Assembly (NCBI GenBank): GCA_030148625.1
Contig: JASBTC010000190.1
Location: 1 to 7,810, forward strand
DNA from: Sphingobium sp.
Lineage (GTDB): Bacteria > Pseudomonadota > Alphaproteobacteria > Sphingomonadales > Sphingomonadaceae
DNA length: 7,810 bases
Direction: 5' to 3'
Part shown: positions 1 through 5,795 of the stretch, piece after piece
Layout: every line of letters begins with the position of its first letter
How positions within the stretch are numbered: the stretch's first letter is position 1
The notes under the pieces: generated by a model
Told to the model about the DNA's origin: nothing
The model's database searches: none
What the model saw: the letters and a program-made list of their open reading frames with translations, nothing else
Position numbers and translations under genes: made by a program

Positions 1-1372
1 CGATATTGCCGTCGCGATCGGCATAATATTGGTTCTGGTTGTTGGACTTGCGTGCGATCGCTGCCGACCATTCGCTGAAGGACTTGGCCTTCATCTCGTC
101 ATAATAGGCGAACATCGATTCCATCTCGCGGCCGGCCCAGGCGCGCCGCTTGGTATAGGCGGTGCGGTTCTTCTCGTCGAAGGCGATCACCGGACCATGG
201 ATGGTGGCATAGAGATCGAGCGTCACCGGCTGGCCATCGCGGACCTTGATGGTGACGCTGCGCTTCGTCATCGCCACCCATTTGCCCATGAAGCGATATT
301 CGCGCGGATTGGCGGGGTTCAACTGCTCCTGATAGGTGTCGATGATGCTGCCGGCGAGCGCGGTGCGGCCCCAGGCGATGGTGCCGTTGGTGCCGAAATG
401 GAAATAGGGCAGGCCGGGATAGGTGAGGCCGGTCACGTCGAGCCCGGCACCGTGGAGCGACGCCCCCCAGATCATGCTGGGCACCTGATCGCCGACCTGC
501 GGTCCGCTCACCAGCACGGCATCGGCATCGACCAGCTTGGTGCGGTTGGCGAGCCAGGTGTTGCTTGAATGCGGCGTTTTGTCGGGCCCGGTGCCACCCC
601 ACAAAGCGATCGACTGGCGTGCTTCGGCATCCCCGGTTTCGGGCGACAGCGGCCTGAGCGTCGAGAGCTCGACCGGCTTGAAGACGCGTCCGGGCTTGCC
701 CGCGCGGCCCGAGTCCTGATCCTCGATCTGGACGGTCAGCGGCGACGACGGATCGTCGCGCCAGCGCAATGTCGAGAAGATCTTCGTGGCGGTGGCGTCG
801 CCATGCGCCGCTTTCAGTTCCTCGAGCAGGGCGACGTTGGAGATTTGCGACGTATAGTCGGAGAAGCGGAACAGGAGTTGCCCGACCCAGGACATGGCGA
901 TGTCGAGGTCGGTCCAGGGTTGCGGGCGAAATCCGAAATCGCTGAATTGCTTGGGAAGCAGGCGGTCGGGATCGGCCAGCACCTCGCGGATGCGGGCATT
1001 GATGCCGGCGACCATGCCGTCGACCGCCAGGCGGTGCTCGCCCTTCAATGCGGCGAGTTGGGGACGCAGCGTGTCGGGATCGTAATTGGTCAGGACATCG
1101 CGGTCCTTTTCCAGATAGGCGGGGCCGAACACTTCGGCTGCGCGGCCCTGCGAGGATCTGCGGGTGGATTCGATCTGGAACAGCCGGTCTTCGGCCAGTG
1201 CATAACCATAGCCGTAGAACAGGCTGTAGGTGTCGTCGGCGAAGATGCTGGGAATGCCATAGCTGTCGCGCTTGATGACGGCGGAGCCTTTTGGGGCGGC
1301 ATGGGCCGGCAATGCGGAGGCTGTGGCGATCAACCCGGCGGCGATGATGATCCTGTTCCTGCGCGACGTCAT
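1..1372 (-). CDS. Secreted penicillin acylase family (S45) N-terminal nucleophile amidohydrolase, partial (C-terminus beyond window)
   Basis: This should hydrolyse an amide bond of an acylated substrate in the periplasm. The first 457 residues are visible and the frame is still open at the left edge. The start at 1372 has a GGGAG ribosome-binding site 8 nt upstream. Residues 1-25 form a signal peptide (basic MTSRRNR, hydrophobic core, AHA cleavage site). The alpha-subunit motif GYGYALAEDRLFQIE is at 54-68. The beta subunit should begin at Ser270 in SSNTW, the autocatalytic nucleophile. Counting from it, the Gln of GPQVG (292) and Ala338 of GRTA fall at beta 23 and beta 69, matching E. coli penicillin G acylase as I recall it, where Ala69 forms part of the oxyanion hole. 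HGAGLDVTG (307-315) and IAWG (332-335) also fit. The catalytic Asn (beta 241) lies outside the window. The substrate is unknown: beta-lactam, acyl-homoserine lactone and other N-acyl compounds are all possible. The gene follows a co-oriented TonB receptor. Confidence 0.93.
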   Translation of the reverse strand, partial: MTSRRNRIIIAAGLIATASALPAHAAPKGSAVIKRDSYGIPSIFADDTYSLFYGYGYALAEDRLFQIESTRRSSQGRAAEVFGPAYLEKDRDVLTNYDPDTLRPQLAALKGEHRLAVDGMVAGINARIREVLADPDRLLPKQFSDFGFRPQPWTDLDIAMSWVGQLLFRFSDYTSQISNVALLEELKAAHGDATATKIFSTLRWRDDPSSPLTVQIEDQDSGRAGKPGRVFKPVELSTLRPLSPETGDAEARQSIALWGGTGPDKTPHSSNTWLANRTKLVDADAVLVSGPQVGDQVPSMIWGASLHGAGLDVTGLTYPGLPYFHFGTNGTIAWGRTALAGSIIDTYQEQLNPANPREYRFMGKWVAMTKRSVTIKVRDGQPVTLDLYATIHGPVIAFDEKNRTAYTKRRAWAGREMESMFAYYDEMKAKSFSEWSAAIARKSNNQNQYYADRDGNI

Positions 1373-1414
1373 TCCATTCTCTCCCGGATCATTCTCATTT
1401 TACTTGGCTTCCAA

Positions 1415-1446
1415 CTTGTCATTCCCGCGTTCGCGGGAATGACAAG
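1415..1446. repeat. Near-perfect palindrome (15-bp arms), REP-like intergenic element
   Basis: CTTGTCATTCCCGCG at 1415-1429 is followed, after two bases, by its exact reverse complement at 1432-1446. The element lies in the 95-bp gap between the receptor stop and the acylase start. No T-run follows on either strand, so it is not a classical intrinsic terminator. The GTCATTCCCGCG core resembles palindromic intergenic repeats that are scattered in many proteobacterial genomes; that comparison is from general knowledge. Transcribed, it would form a very stable hairpin. It could protect the 3' end of the receptor message or reduce read-through into the acylase. Confidence 0.7.
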
Positions 1447-1467
1447 GAGGGGGGATCAGTCGCCTCA

Positions 1468-4410
1468 TCAGAAGGAGAAGCGGACGCCGACCCGGTAGAA
1501 ACGGCCGAGCAGGTCGTACAGGGCAGCGTTGGTGGCGCGCACCAGATATGGATTGGCGCCTGCGGTCGCGGCCCTTGGCGGATCGAGGTTGAACAGATTG
1601 TCGACCTTGAAGAAGATCTCGCTGCCGAACCCGTCATCCTTGCGGCTGATGGTGTAGCTGCCGCCGAGATCCCAATAGAGTGCGCCCTTGATGTGATTGT
1701 CGTTGACCGTCGGATTGTTGATCGTCGGGATCGGGCAGTTCGATGTGCATTCGATCCAGTTGTTGGCGATCACGCCGGGGCTGATATAGCGTTCGGTCAG
1801 CGTCAGCCGGATACGGTCGTTGCTGTAGCTCTGTGTGCCGTAGATGCGCCATTTCGCGATATTGCCGCTGTTCTGGCCCGCCGCTTCGGTGATCACGGCG
1901 TTGGGAATGCCCGAATTGGTCTTGTAGCTGAACACCCGCGTCGCGAGCGCGCGGATCGTGATGTTGCCGTCGGCGCCCGGGAAGATATCCGACAGGTCGG
2001 TGCGGTACGATGCTTCGATGTCCATGCCGTGGGTGACGGTCGACGCCAGGTTGACCGGCTTCAGCCGAACCTCGGTGACCATGCCCGCGGCGTTGCGGCT
2101 GATGAAGTCGCACAGCGTCTGGTTGCCCTGGAAACAGAGGTCCATTTCCTGCTGCGCGGTGATCGTGCCGATCGCGCCCTTCACGCTGATATGATAATAG
2201 TCGACCGAGGCGCTGAACCCCCTGAACCAGGTCGGCTGATAGACGGCGCCGACCTGCTTGGTGCTCGATTTCTCGGGATCGAGTTCGGTATTGGCGAGCG
2301 TGGCCTGATTGATCGTGAACGCCTGGCCGGCGAACGGGCCGATGCGGTCGATCACGGTGCCGGTGAAATTCTGCGGCGCACGGAAGAGTTCGCTGAGATT
2401 GGGCGCACGGATGTCGCGCGATTGCAGGGCGCGCAGCCGCAATCCGTCGAGCGGCGTTTCCCATGTCGCGCCGACTTTCCACGTCGTCACATAACCGGCC
2501 GTGCTGTACTGGGTCGCGCGCGCGGCGAGGTTGAGTTCCGCCTTGCCCCGCGCGTCATTGTCGACGAGCGGAATGACGGTTTCGCCAAAGGCCTCCCAGA
2601 CATGGAAGCTGCCCGCGGCGGGGCGGAAATTCCCGGTGAACCAGTTGTTGCCAGCGGCGGAGAGCAAAGGATTGCCGGCATTGCCGTTCGATTCCGCGTC
2701 CGCCTCCTGGCTGAAGGCTTCGCGGCGATATTCGCCGCCGAACGCGATCGAGACGGGGCCGGCCCAATTGTCGAACGGTTCGCTCGACACGCTGACCGCC
2801 GCGACATCCTGCTTGAGCCGTGTGATGAGATAGGGGGTGCCGAGCACATAGTTGATCGCCGATTGCGATGCGACGCCGGTGCCGATGATGTTGAACGGCA
2901 CGCAGCCATTGGCCTGTGCGACGGCGGACCGGCACACGATCGTGCCGTTGGGGCCGCGCACCGCGTCGATCGCGGCGAACAGCAGGTTGTTGAGCCCGCC
3001 ATTCTTGATCGAGCTGTGCGTATAGGTCTGGCCGTGCGAATAATAGGCGTTGAGCGTCCAGTCGCGGTCGAACAGCTTGAACTGGCTGTCGAGGCCGGCG
3101 GTGAAGCGGTCCATCGTGCGGCGGTTGACGGCGACGCTGTCGGGCAGGTCGGCGATATAGCTGCCGAACTGGAAGCTGGTGATCTTGTTCGTCGCGCAGG
3201 CGGCGGTGATCGTCGCCGGCAGAAAGGCGTTGTCGCACTGGATGGTCAGGTTGCCGGTGCGATACTGGCCCGGATAGGAATGGGCGGTCGTGCGCACATT
3301 GCCGTGATTGTACGTCGCATAGATGTTGGTGACCGGGCTCAGATCATAAGCGAGGCGGACATAAAGGCTTTCGCGGTCGAGCGTCGAATCCAGGTTGGAA
3401 TTGTTGCCGATATCGCCGGTCTGGTCGCCGCCCGACATATTGGGGCTGGCGATCAGCGATCCATACTGGAAATTATAGGGCGTGCCGCCAGGGCCGAACG
3501 CGATGCCCATCAAGGGGCCCGCGGTGATCAGGCCGCCGGGGGCGAGCCGCATGTCGACCACATTGGGCGCGACGATATATTGCGGCTGTCCGGCCGGCGT
3601 CCCGGCGATCGTGCGTTGCAGGATGCGCGTGCCGTCATACCATTTGCGGCTGCCGATGCCGCGGGGAATACCGGCATTGGCCTGGATCTCGCCGCTGATG
3701 ATGAAATGCGCGCGGTCATTGGCGAATTTGGTGCCGTAGGTGAGCGAGATCGAGCCCTGCTCGTCGTCGCCATAGGTGGTGATGCCGCCGCTGATCATGC
3801 CCTTGACCCCGGTGAAATCGTGATCGAGCACATAGTTGACGACGCCGGCAACCGCGTCCGACCCCCAGGAGGCGGATGCACCGCCGGTCACGATCTCGAC
3901 GCGCTTGACCAATGCCTGCGGGAAAGCGCTGGCATCGGTGACGCCGATATTGAGCGCGCCGACGACGCGTTGATTGTCGAGCAAGGTCAGCGTCCGGTTG
4001 GTGCCGAGCCCGCGCAGGTTGAGCGTGCTGAGGCCGCCGGTCGCGGTGCTCTGGGTGGTGCCGAAGGTCGATGTCGAATTGCTGCCGGCCAGCGACGGCA
4101 ATTGAACTGCGGCCGAGAAGACATTGATTTCGCCTGCCTTCGCGATGTCCTCTTCACCGAAGACGGTAAGCGGCGTCGGCGCGGAATAACCATCGCGCAG
4201 GACGCGTGTCGCGGTCACCGTGATATCGGGGCCTTCGCTCTGCGGATCGGGCGTCTGGCTTGGCAATGCGGCGGGCGGCGTTTCCCTGGGCGATGGTGCG
4301 GACTGCGCAAGGGCCGGCTGCGACAGCGATGCCGCGATGATCGCCAGGCCGATCGGACTGGCAGAAGCCAGAATTCGAGAATGACAGCGCGATTGATGCC
4401 TGTTGCTCAT
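1468..4410 (-). CDS. TonB-dependent outer-membrane receptor
   Basis: This is a 22-stranded-barrel type receptor that would import a ligand across the outer membrane using TonB/ExbBD energy. The 980 residues are long but normal for the sphingomonad and caulobacter receptor families. A signal peptide covers about 1-35 (ALA before Gln36), followed by a Pro-rich linker. The TonB box ITVTAT is at 63-68. The plug domain (about 75-200) includes NLRGLG (131-136) and IVTGGASASWGSDAVAGV (173-190). The barrel follows, with the conserved IRAPNLSELF at 667-676 and a terminal Phe as expected for BAM-dependent assembly. Cysteines occur in close pairs (392/405, 493/503, 759/767, 888/892), probably disulfides in surface loops. 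The start is preceded by a six-G ribosome-binding site only 3 nt away. The ligand cannot be read from the sequence. The downstream co-oriented acylase suggests an acylated compound. Confidence 0.97.
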   Translation of the reverse strand: MSNRHQSRCHSRILASASPIGLAIIAASLSQPALAQSAPSPRETPPAALPSQTPDPQSEGPDITVTATRVLRDGYSAPTPLTVFGEEDIAKAGEINVFSAAVQLPSLAGSNSTSTFGTTQSTATGGLSTLNLRGLGTNRTLTLLDNQRVVGALNIGVTDASAFPQALVKRVEIVTGGASASWGSDAVAGVVNYVLDHDFTGVKGMISGGITTYGDDEQGSISLTYGTKFANDRAHFIISGEIQANAGIPRGIGSRKWYDGTRILQRTIAGTPAGQPQYIVAPNVVDMRLAPGGLITAGPLMGIAFGPGGTPYNFQYGSLIASPNMSGGDQTGDIGNNSNLDSTLDRESLYVRLAYDLSPVTNIYATYNHGNVRTTAHSYPGQYRTGNLTIQCDNAFLPATITAACATNKITSFQFGSYIADLPDSVAVNRRTMDRFTAGLDSQFKLFDRDWTLNAYYSHGQTYTHSSIKNGGLNNLLFAAIDAVRGPNGTIVCRSAVAQANGCVPFNIIGTGVASQSAINYVLGTPYLITRLKQDVAAVSVSSEPFDNWAGPVSIAFGGEYRREAFSQEADAESNGNAGNPLLSAAGNNWFTGNFRPAAGSFHVWEAFGETVIPLVDNDARGKAELNLAARATQYSTAGYVTTWKVGATWETPLDGLRLRALQSRDIRAPNLSELFRAPQNFTGTVIDRIGPFAGQAFTINQATLANTELDPEKSSTKQVGAVYQPTWFRGFSASVDYYHISVKGAIGTITAQQEMDLCFQGNQTLCDFISRNAAGMVTEVRLKPVNLASTVTHGMDIEASYRTDLSDIFPGADGNITIRALATRVFSYKTNSGIPNAVITEAAGQNSGNIAKWRIYGTQSYSNDRIRLTLTERYISPGVIANNWIECTSNCPIPTINNPTVNDNHIKGALYWDLGGSYTISRKDDGFGSEIFFKVDNLFNLDPPRAATAGANPYLVRATNAALYDLLGRFYRVGVRFSF

Positions 4411-4412
4411 GA

Positions 4413-4502
4413 TCCCCCCAGTTTTTGCCGCGCCGATATCTGTTTTCTCGGCGCTGGTTCCCCCGCCGATATGACCGGCTGAGCAGGGTGAAGATGGGGG
4501 GA
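4413..4502 (-). promoter_or_regulatory. Receptor mRNA leader with possible sequestration of the ribosome-binding site
   Basis: On the minus strand the receptor ribosome-binding site reads TGGGGGGA (4420-4413). Its exact reverse complement TCCCCCCA lies upstream in the same leader (4502-4495). Pairing of these 8-nt arms would hide the site and enclose the hairpin at 4430-4454. The complementarity is seen directly. A regulatory role is inference, because homopolymer runs pair easily. I found no box of a known riboswitch class; in particular the cobalamin (B12) box common before TonB receptors is absent. Confidence 0.35.
4430..4454 (-). promoter_or_regulatory. Stem-loop in the receptor 5' leader
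   Basis: GCGCCGA at 4430-4436 is complementary to TCGGCGC at 4448-4454, giving a 7-bp GC-rich stem with an 11-nt loop about 10 nt upstream of the receptor ribosome-binding site. Flanking CCAG and CTGG segments could extend it through a bulge towards that site. It has no T-tract and is not a terminator. It could modulate translation or message stability. Confidence 0.4.
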
Positions 4503-4529
4503 GGGTGCTGCGGCCAGCAATGACAATTA

Positions 4530-4549
4530 GGGGATAAGTTCATAACCCC
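4530..4549. promoter_or_regulatory. Imperfect 20-bp dyad upstream of the receptor, candidate operator
   Basis: The segment starts with GGGG, ends with CCCC and has a TA-G/C-TA core; 7 of the 10 base pairs of the dyad are symmetric. It is 120-139 bp upstream of the receptor start, where a regulator of receptor expression could bind. It matches no operator consensus I know. Confidence 0.2.
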
Positions 4550-4608
4550 GAATGGAATGGCGATCCGAAGCTGAAATGCCGAAAGCCTCGCGCATGGCTT
4601 CAGGTTTG

Positions 4609-4651
4609 CAATTTAATAAATTGAAAATAAATAATATTATTTGAAAGTCAG
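4609..4651 (-). promoter_or_regulatory. AT-rich island with two palindromes, probable receptor promoter region
   Basis: This is the only strongly AT-rich stretch in the window. It holds a 15-bp palindrome with a single central base (CAATTTA/TAAATTG arms, 4609-4623) and a perfect 14-bp palindrome (AAATAATATTATTT, 4629-4642). On the minus strand a weak promoter can be drawn: CTGACT (4651-4646) as -35, 16 bp, then TATTTT (4629-4624) as -10, giving a leader of about 200 nt before the receptor. A regulator bound to the palindromes would block it. The 14-bp palindrome vaguely resembles a Fur box but lacks its central base, so I do not call it one. Confidence 0.4.
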
Positions 4652-4664
4652 CCGCCTCGGGCGG
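4652..4664 (-). terminator. Weak terminator-like stem after the LysR gene
   Basis: In minus-strand sense CCGCC and GGCGG form a 5-bp stem with a CGA loop just after the LysR stop, followed by the T/A-rich segment starting CTGACTTTCAAA. The stem is short and the T-run interrupted, so terminator activity is uncertain. Confidence 0.25.
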
Positions 4665-4672
4665 GCAGGGCT

Positions 4673-5584
4673 TCAAACGCTCGATGTTCGTGCGCGGGCT
4701 TCCACTTCCACCTCGTGCATGAATGCACGGGCCGGACTCAGCATCGAGCGCACCGGGCTGGTGACCAGTCCGATCGGCCGTGACGCCTCGGGCGCATCAA
4801 GCGCGCGCCATGTCAGTTCGGAGGAACGGATCTGTTCCATCGCGAGCCGCGTCAGCACGCTGATGCCGAGCGAGGCGACGACGAGCGCGGCGGCGGTGGT
4901 CGGATGCTTGCAGTTGAACAGCGGGTCGACGACGACATCGGCAGCAGCGAATGCGCGATCGATCAGCGCGCGCAGGCCGGTATCGGTCGACATCGCGATG
5001 AACGGCCGCTCGCGAAAGACCGTCCAGTCGTGACGTTCCTGTTGTGCCAGGACATCGTCCGCGCGGCAGGCGAGGATCAGCCTGTCCTGGAAGATCGGCT
5101 TGAAATTCAGGTTTCGCGTTTCCGCCGGGGGTGGCGCGATGCCGATATCGGCTTCACCCTCTTCGATCACGCGATGGATGGGCGCGCCGACATCTTCCCA
5201 GATCTCCACCGTGACGCCGGGGTGGGTCAGGCCGAAGCGGTGGATCGCGGCGGGCAGCAGGGTTGCCGCAACCGATGGCGTGGTGGCGATCCGCACCCGG
5301 CCGGCGCGACCCTCGACATAGGCTTCGAAATCGCGGAACGATTCCTCATAATCCTTGATGAGCTGCAGCGCGATCGGGCGGAGGCGTTCACCCGCCGCGG
5401 TCAGGCGGACATGACGCGTATCGCGATCGAACAGGCGAACGCCGACCCGCGCCTCGATCTGCTGGATCGTCCGGCTGAGCGCCGGTTGCGACACGCCCAG
5501 TTCCAGCGCGGCGTCGCGGAAGCTGGCAAGCGCTTCGAGCTTCAAAAAGGCATCGAGCTGCGGAAAGGTGAGGCGGACATGCAT
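4673..5584 (-). CDS. LysR-family transcriptional regulator
   Basis: This is a 303-residue DNA-binding regulator of normal LysR length. The N-terminal winged helix-turn-helix (about 8-66) contains LASFRDAALELGVSQPALSR (19-38) and the wing motif LFDRD with LTAAGE (51-66). A linker helix follows, then a two-lobed effector domain (about 95-295) that starts RVRIATTPSVAATLLP and includes EGEADIGI at 142-149. The start at 5584 is the only one that gives a complete first helix; its Shine-Dalgarno sequence is weak. The gene is divergent from the CoA-transferase gene with about 170-200 bp between them, the classic LysR arrangement. Its most likely target is therefore the transferase/transporter operon plus itself. 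It also lies upstream of, and in the same direction as, the TonB receptor, which it might regulate too. The effector is unknown; a carboxylate or CoA ester linked to the operon is a reasonable guess. Confidence 0.96.
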   Translation of the reverse strand: MHVRLTFPQLDAFLKLEALASFRDAALELGVSQPALSRTIQQIEARVGVRLFDRDTRHVRLTAAGERLRPIALQLIKDYEESFRDFEAYVEGRAGRVRIATTPSVAATLLPAAIHRFGLTHPGVTVEIWEDVGAPIHRVIEEGEADIGIAPPPAETRNLNFKPIFQDRLILACRADDVLAQQERHDWTVFRERPFIAMSTDTGLRALIDRAFAAADVVVDPLFNCKHPTTAAALVVASLGISVLTRLAMEQIRSSELTWRALDAPEASRPIGLVTSPVRSMLSPARAFMHEVEVEARARTSSV

Positions 5585-5753
5585 GATTGCCGCGCGAGAC
5601 TATCGCCACCCCGAACAGCGTCAATGCCGATCGTGGCCCCAACGGCGCATCGCATCGAATGATACCATCGCCGACATTGAGCATGATCGTCGATCCTCTA
5701 CCATCCGTGCATGCGCACCGGCCGTCAGGGCCGGGGATGATGGGGGAGTGGGA
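5585..5753. promoter_or_regulatory. Divergent promoter/operator region between LysR and CoA-transferase genes
   Basis: This stretch should hold both divergent promoters and the LysR operator. A candidate plus-strand -35 is TTGAGC (5678-5683), with TACCAT (5699-5704) as a poor -10 at 15-bp spacing. On the minus strand TTGACG (5624-5619) could be the -35 for lysR, with no clear -10. An ATC-N9-GAT element at 5658-5672 (ATCGCATCGAATGAT) meets the minimal T-N11-A LysR rule, and GATCGTCGATC (5685-5695) is a near-palindrome. None is conclusive. The assignment rests mainly on gene layout. Confidence 0.5.
5718..5734 (+). promoter_or_regulatory. GC-rich stem-loop in the CoA-transferase leader
   Basis: CCGGCC (5718-5723) and GGCCGG (5729-5734) form a perfect 6-bp stem with a 5-nt loop, ending 7 nt before the GGGGGAG ribosome-binding site of the small leader ORF. 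No T-run follows, so it is not an intrinsic terminator. It may tune access to that site. Confidence 0.35.
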
Positions 5754-5795
5754 ATGACGTTCGCGACTGGCCGTTCGAGTTGGACGTCGGCATGA
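5754..5795 (+). CDS. Possible 13-residue leader peptide overlapping the CoA-transferase start
   Basis: ATG at 5754 is preceded by GGGGGAG (5742-5748) at 5-nt spacing, a better ribosome-binding site than that of the following gene. The ORF encodes MTFATGRSSWTSA and its TGA (5793-5795) overlaps the ATG of the CoA-transferase (5792-5794) as ATGA, an arrangement typical of translational coupling. It has no run of one amino acid, so classical attenuation by charged tRNA level is not indicated. It may equally be chance in GC-rich DNA. No family is recognised. Confidence 0.3.
   Translation: MTFATGRSSWTSA

Noticed and set aside
569..1498. A 309-codon plus-strand open frame opposite the acylase
   Set aside because: The acylase frame is continuous, with conserved catalytic motifs. 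The plus-strand product has no domain and runs through the palindrome at 1415-1446.
4431..4472. Direct repeat CGCCGATAT at 4431-4439 and 4464-4472, spaced 33 bp (about three helical turns)
   Set aside because: The same 9-mer also occurs inside the receptor coding region near 3943, and GCCGATAT is frequent in this window, so the spacing is probably coincidence.
1693..4482. A 929-codon open frame on the plus strand, antisense to the receptor
   Set aside because: The minus-strand frame has every hallmark of a real receptor (signal peptide, TonB box, plug, terminal Phe). The antisense product is a low-complexity run rich in Arg, Ala, Gly, Asp and Val with no recognisable domain, as expected from GC-rich codon bias.
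4629..4642. Fur box
   Set aside because: AAATAATATTATTT shares AATAAT/ATTATT halves with Fur sites but lacks the central base and the flanking G/C positions of the consensus. Any AT-rich palindrome would look similar.
4411..4672. Cobalamin riboswitch upstream of the TonB receptor
   Set aside because: No B12 box (GCCACUG-like) or associated core helices are visible on the minus strand.
5568..5795. A 75-codon plus-strand ORF across the lysR start and the intergenic region
   Set aside because: It begins inside lysR without a good ribosome-binding site and looks non-coding. Only the last 13 codons, which have their own site, were kept as a possible leader peptide.
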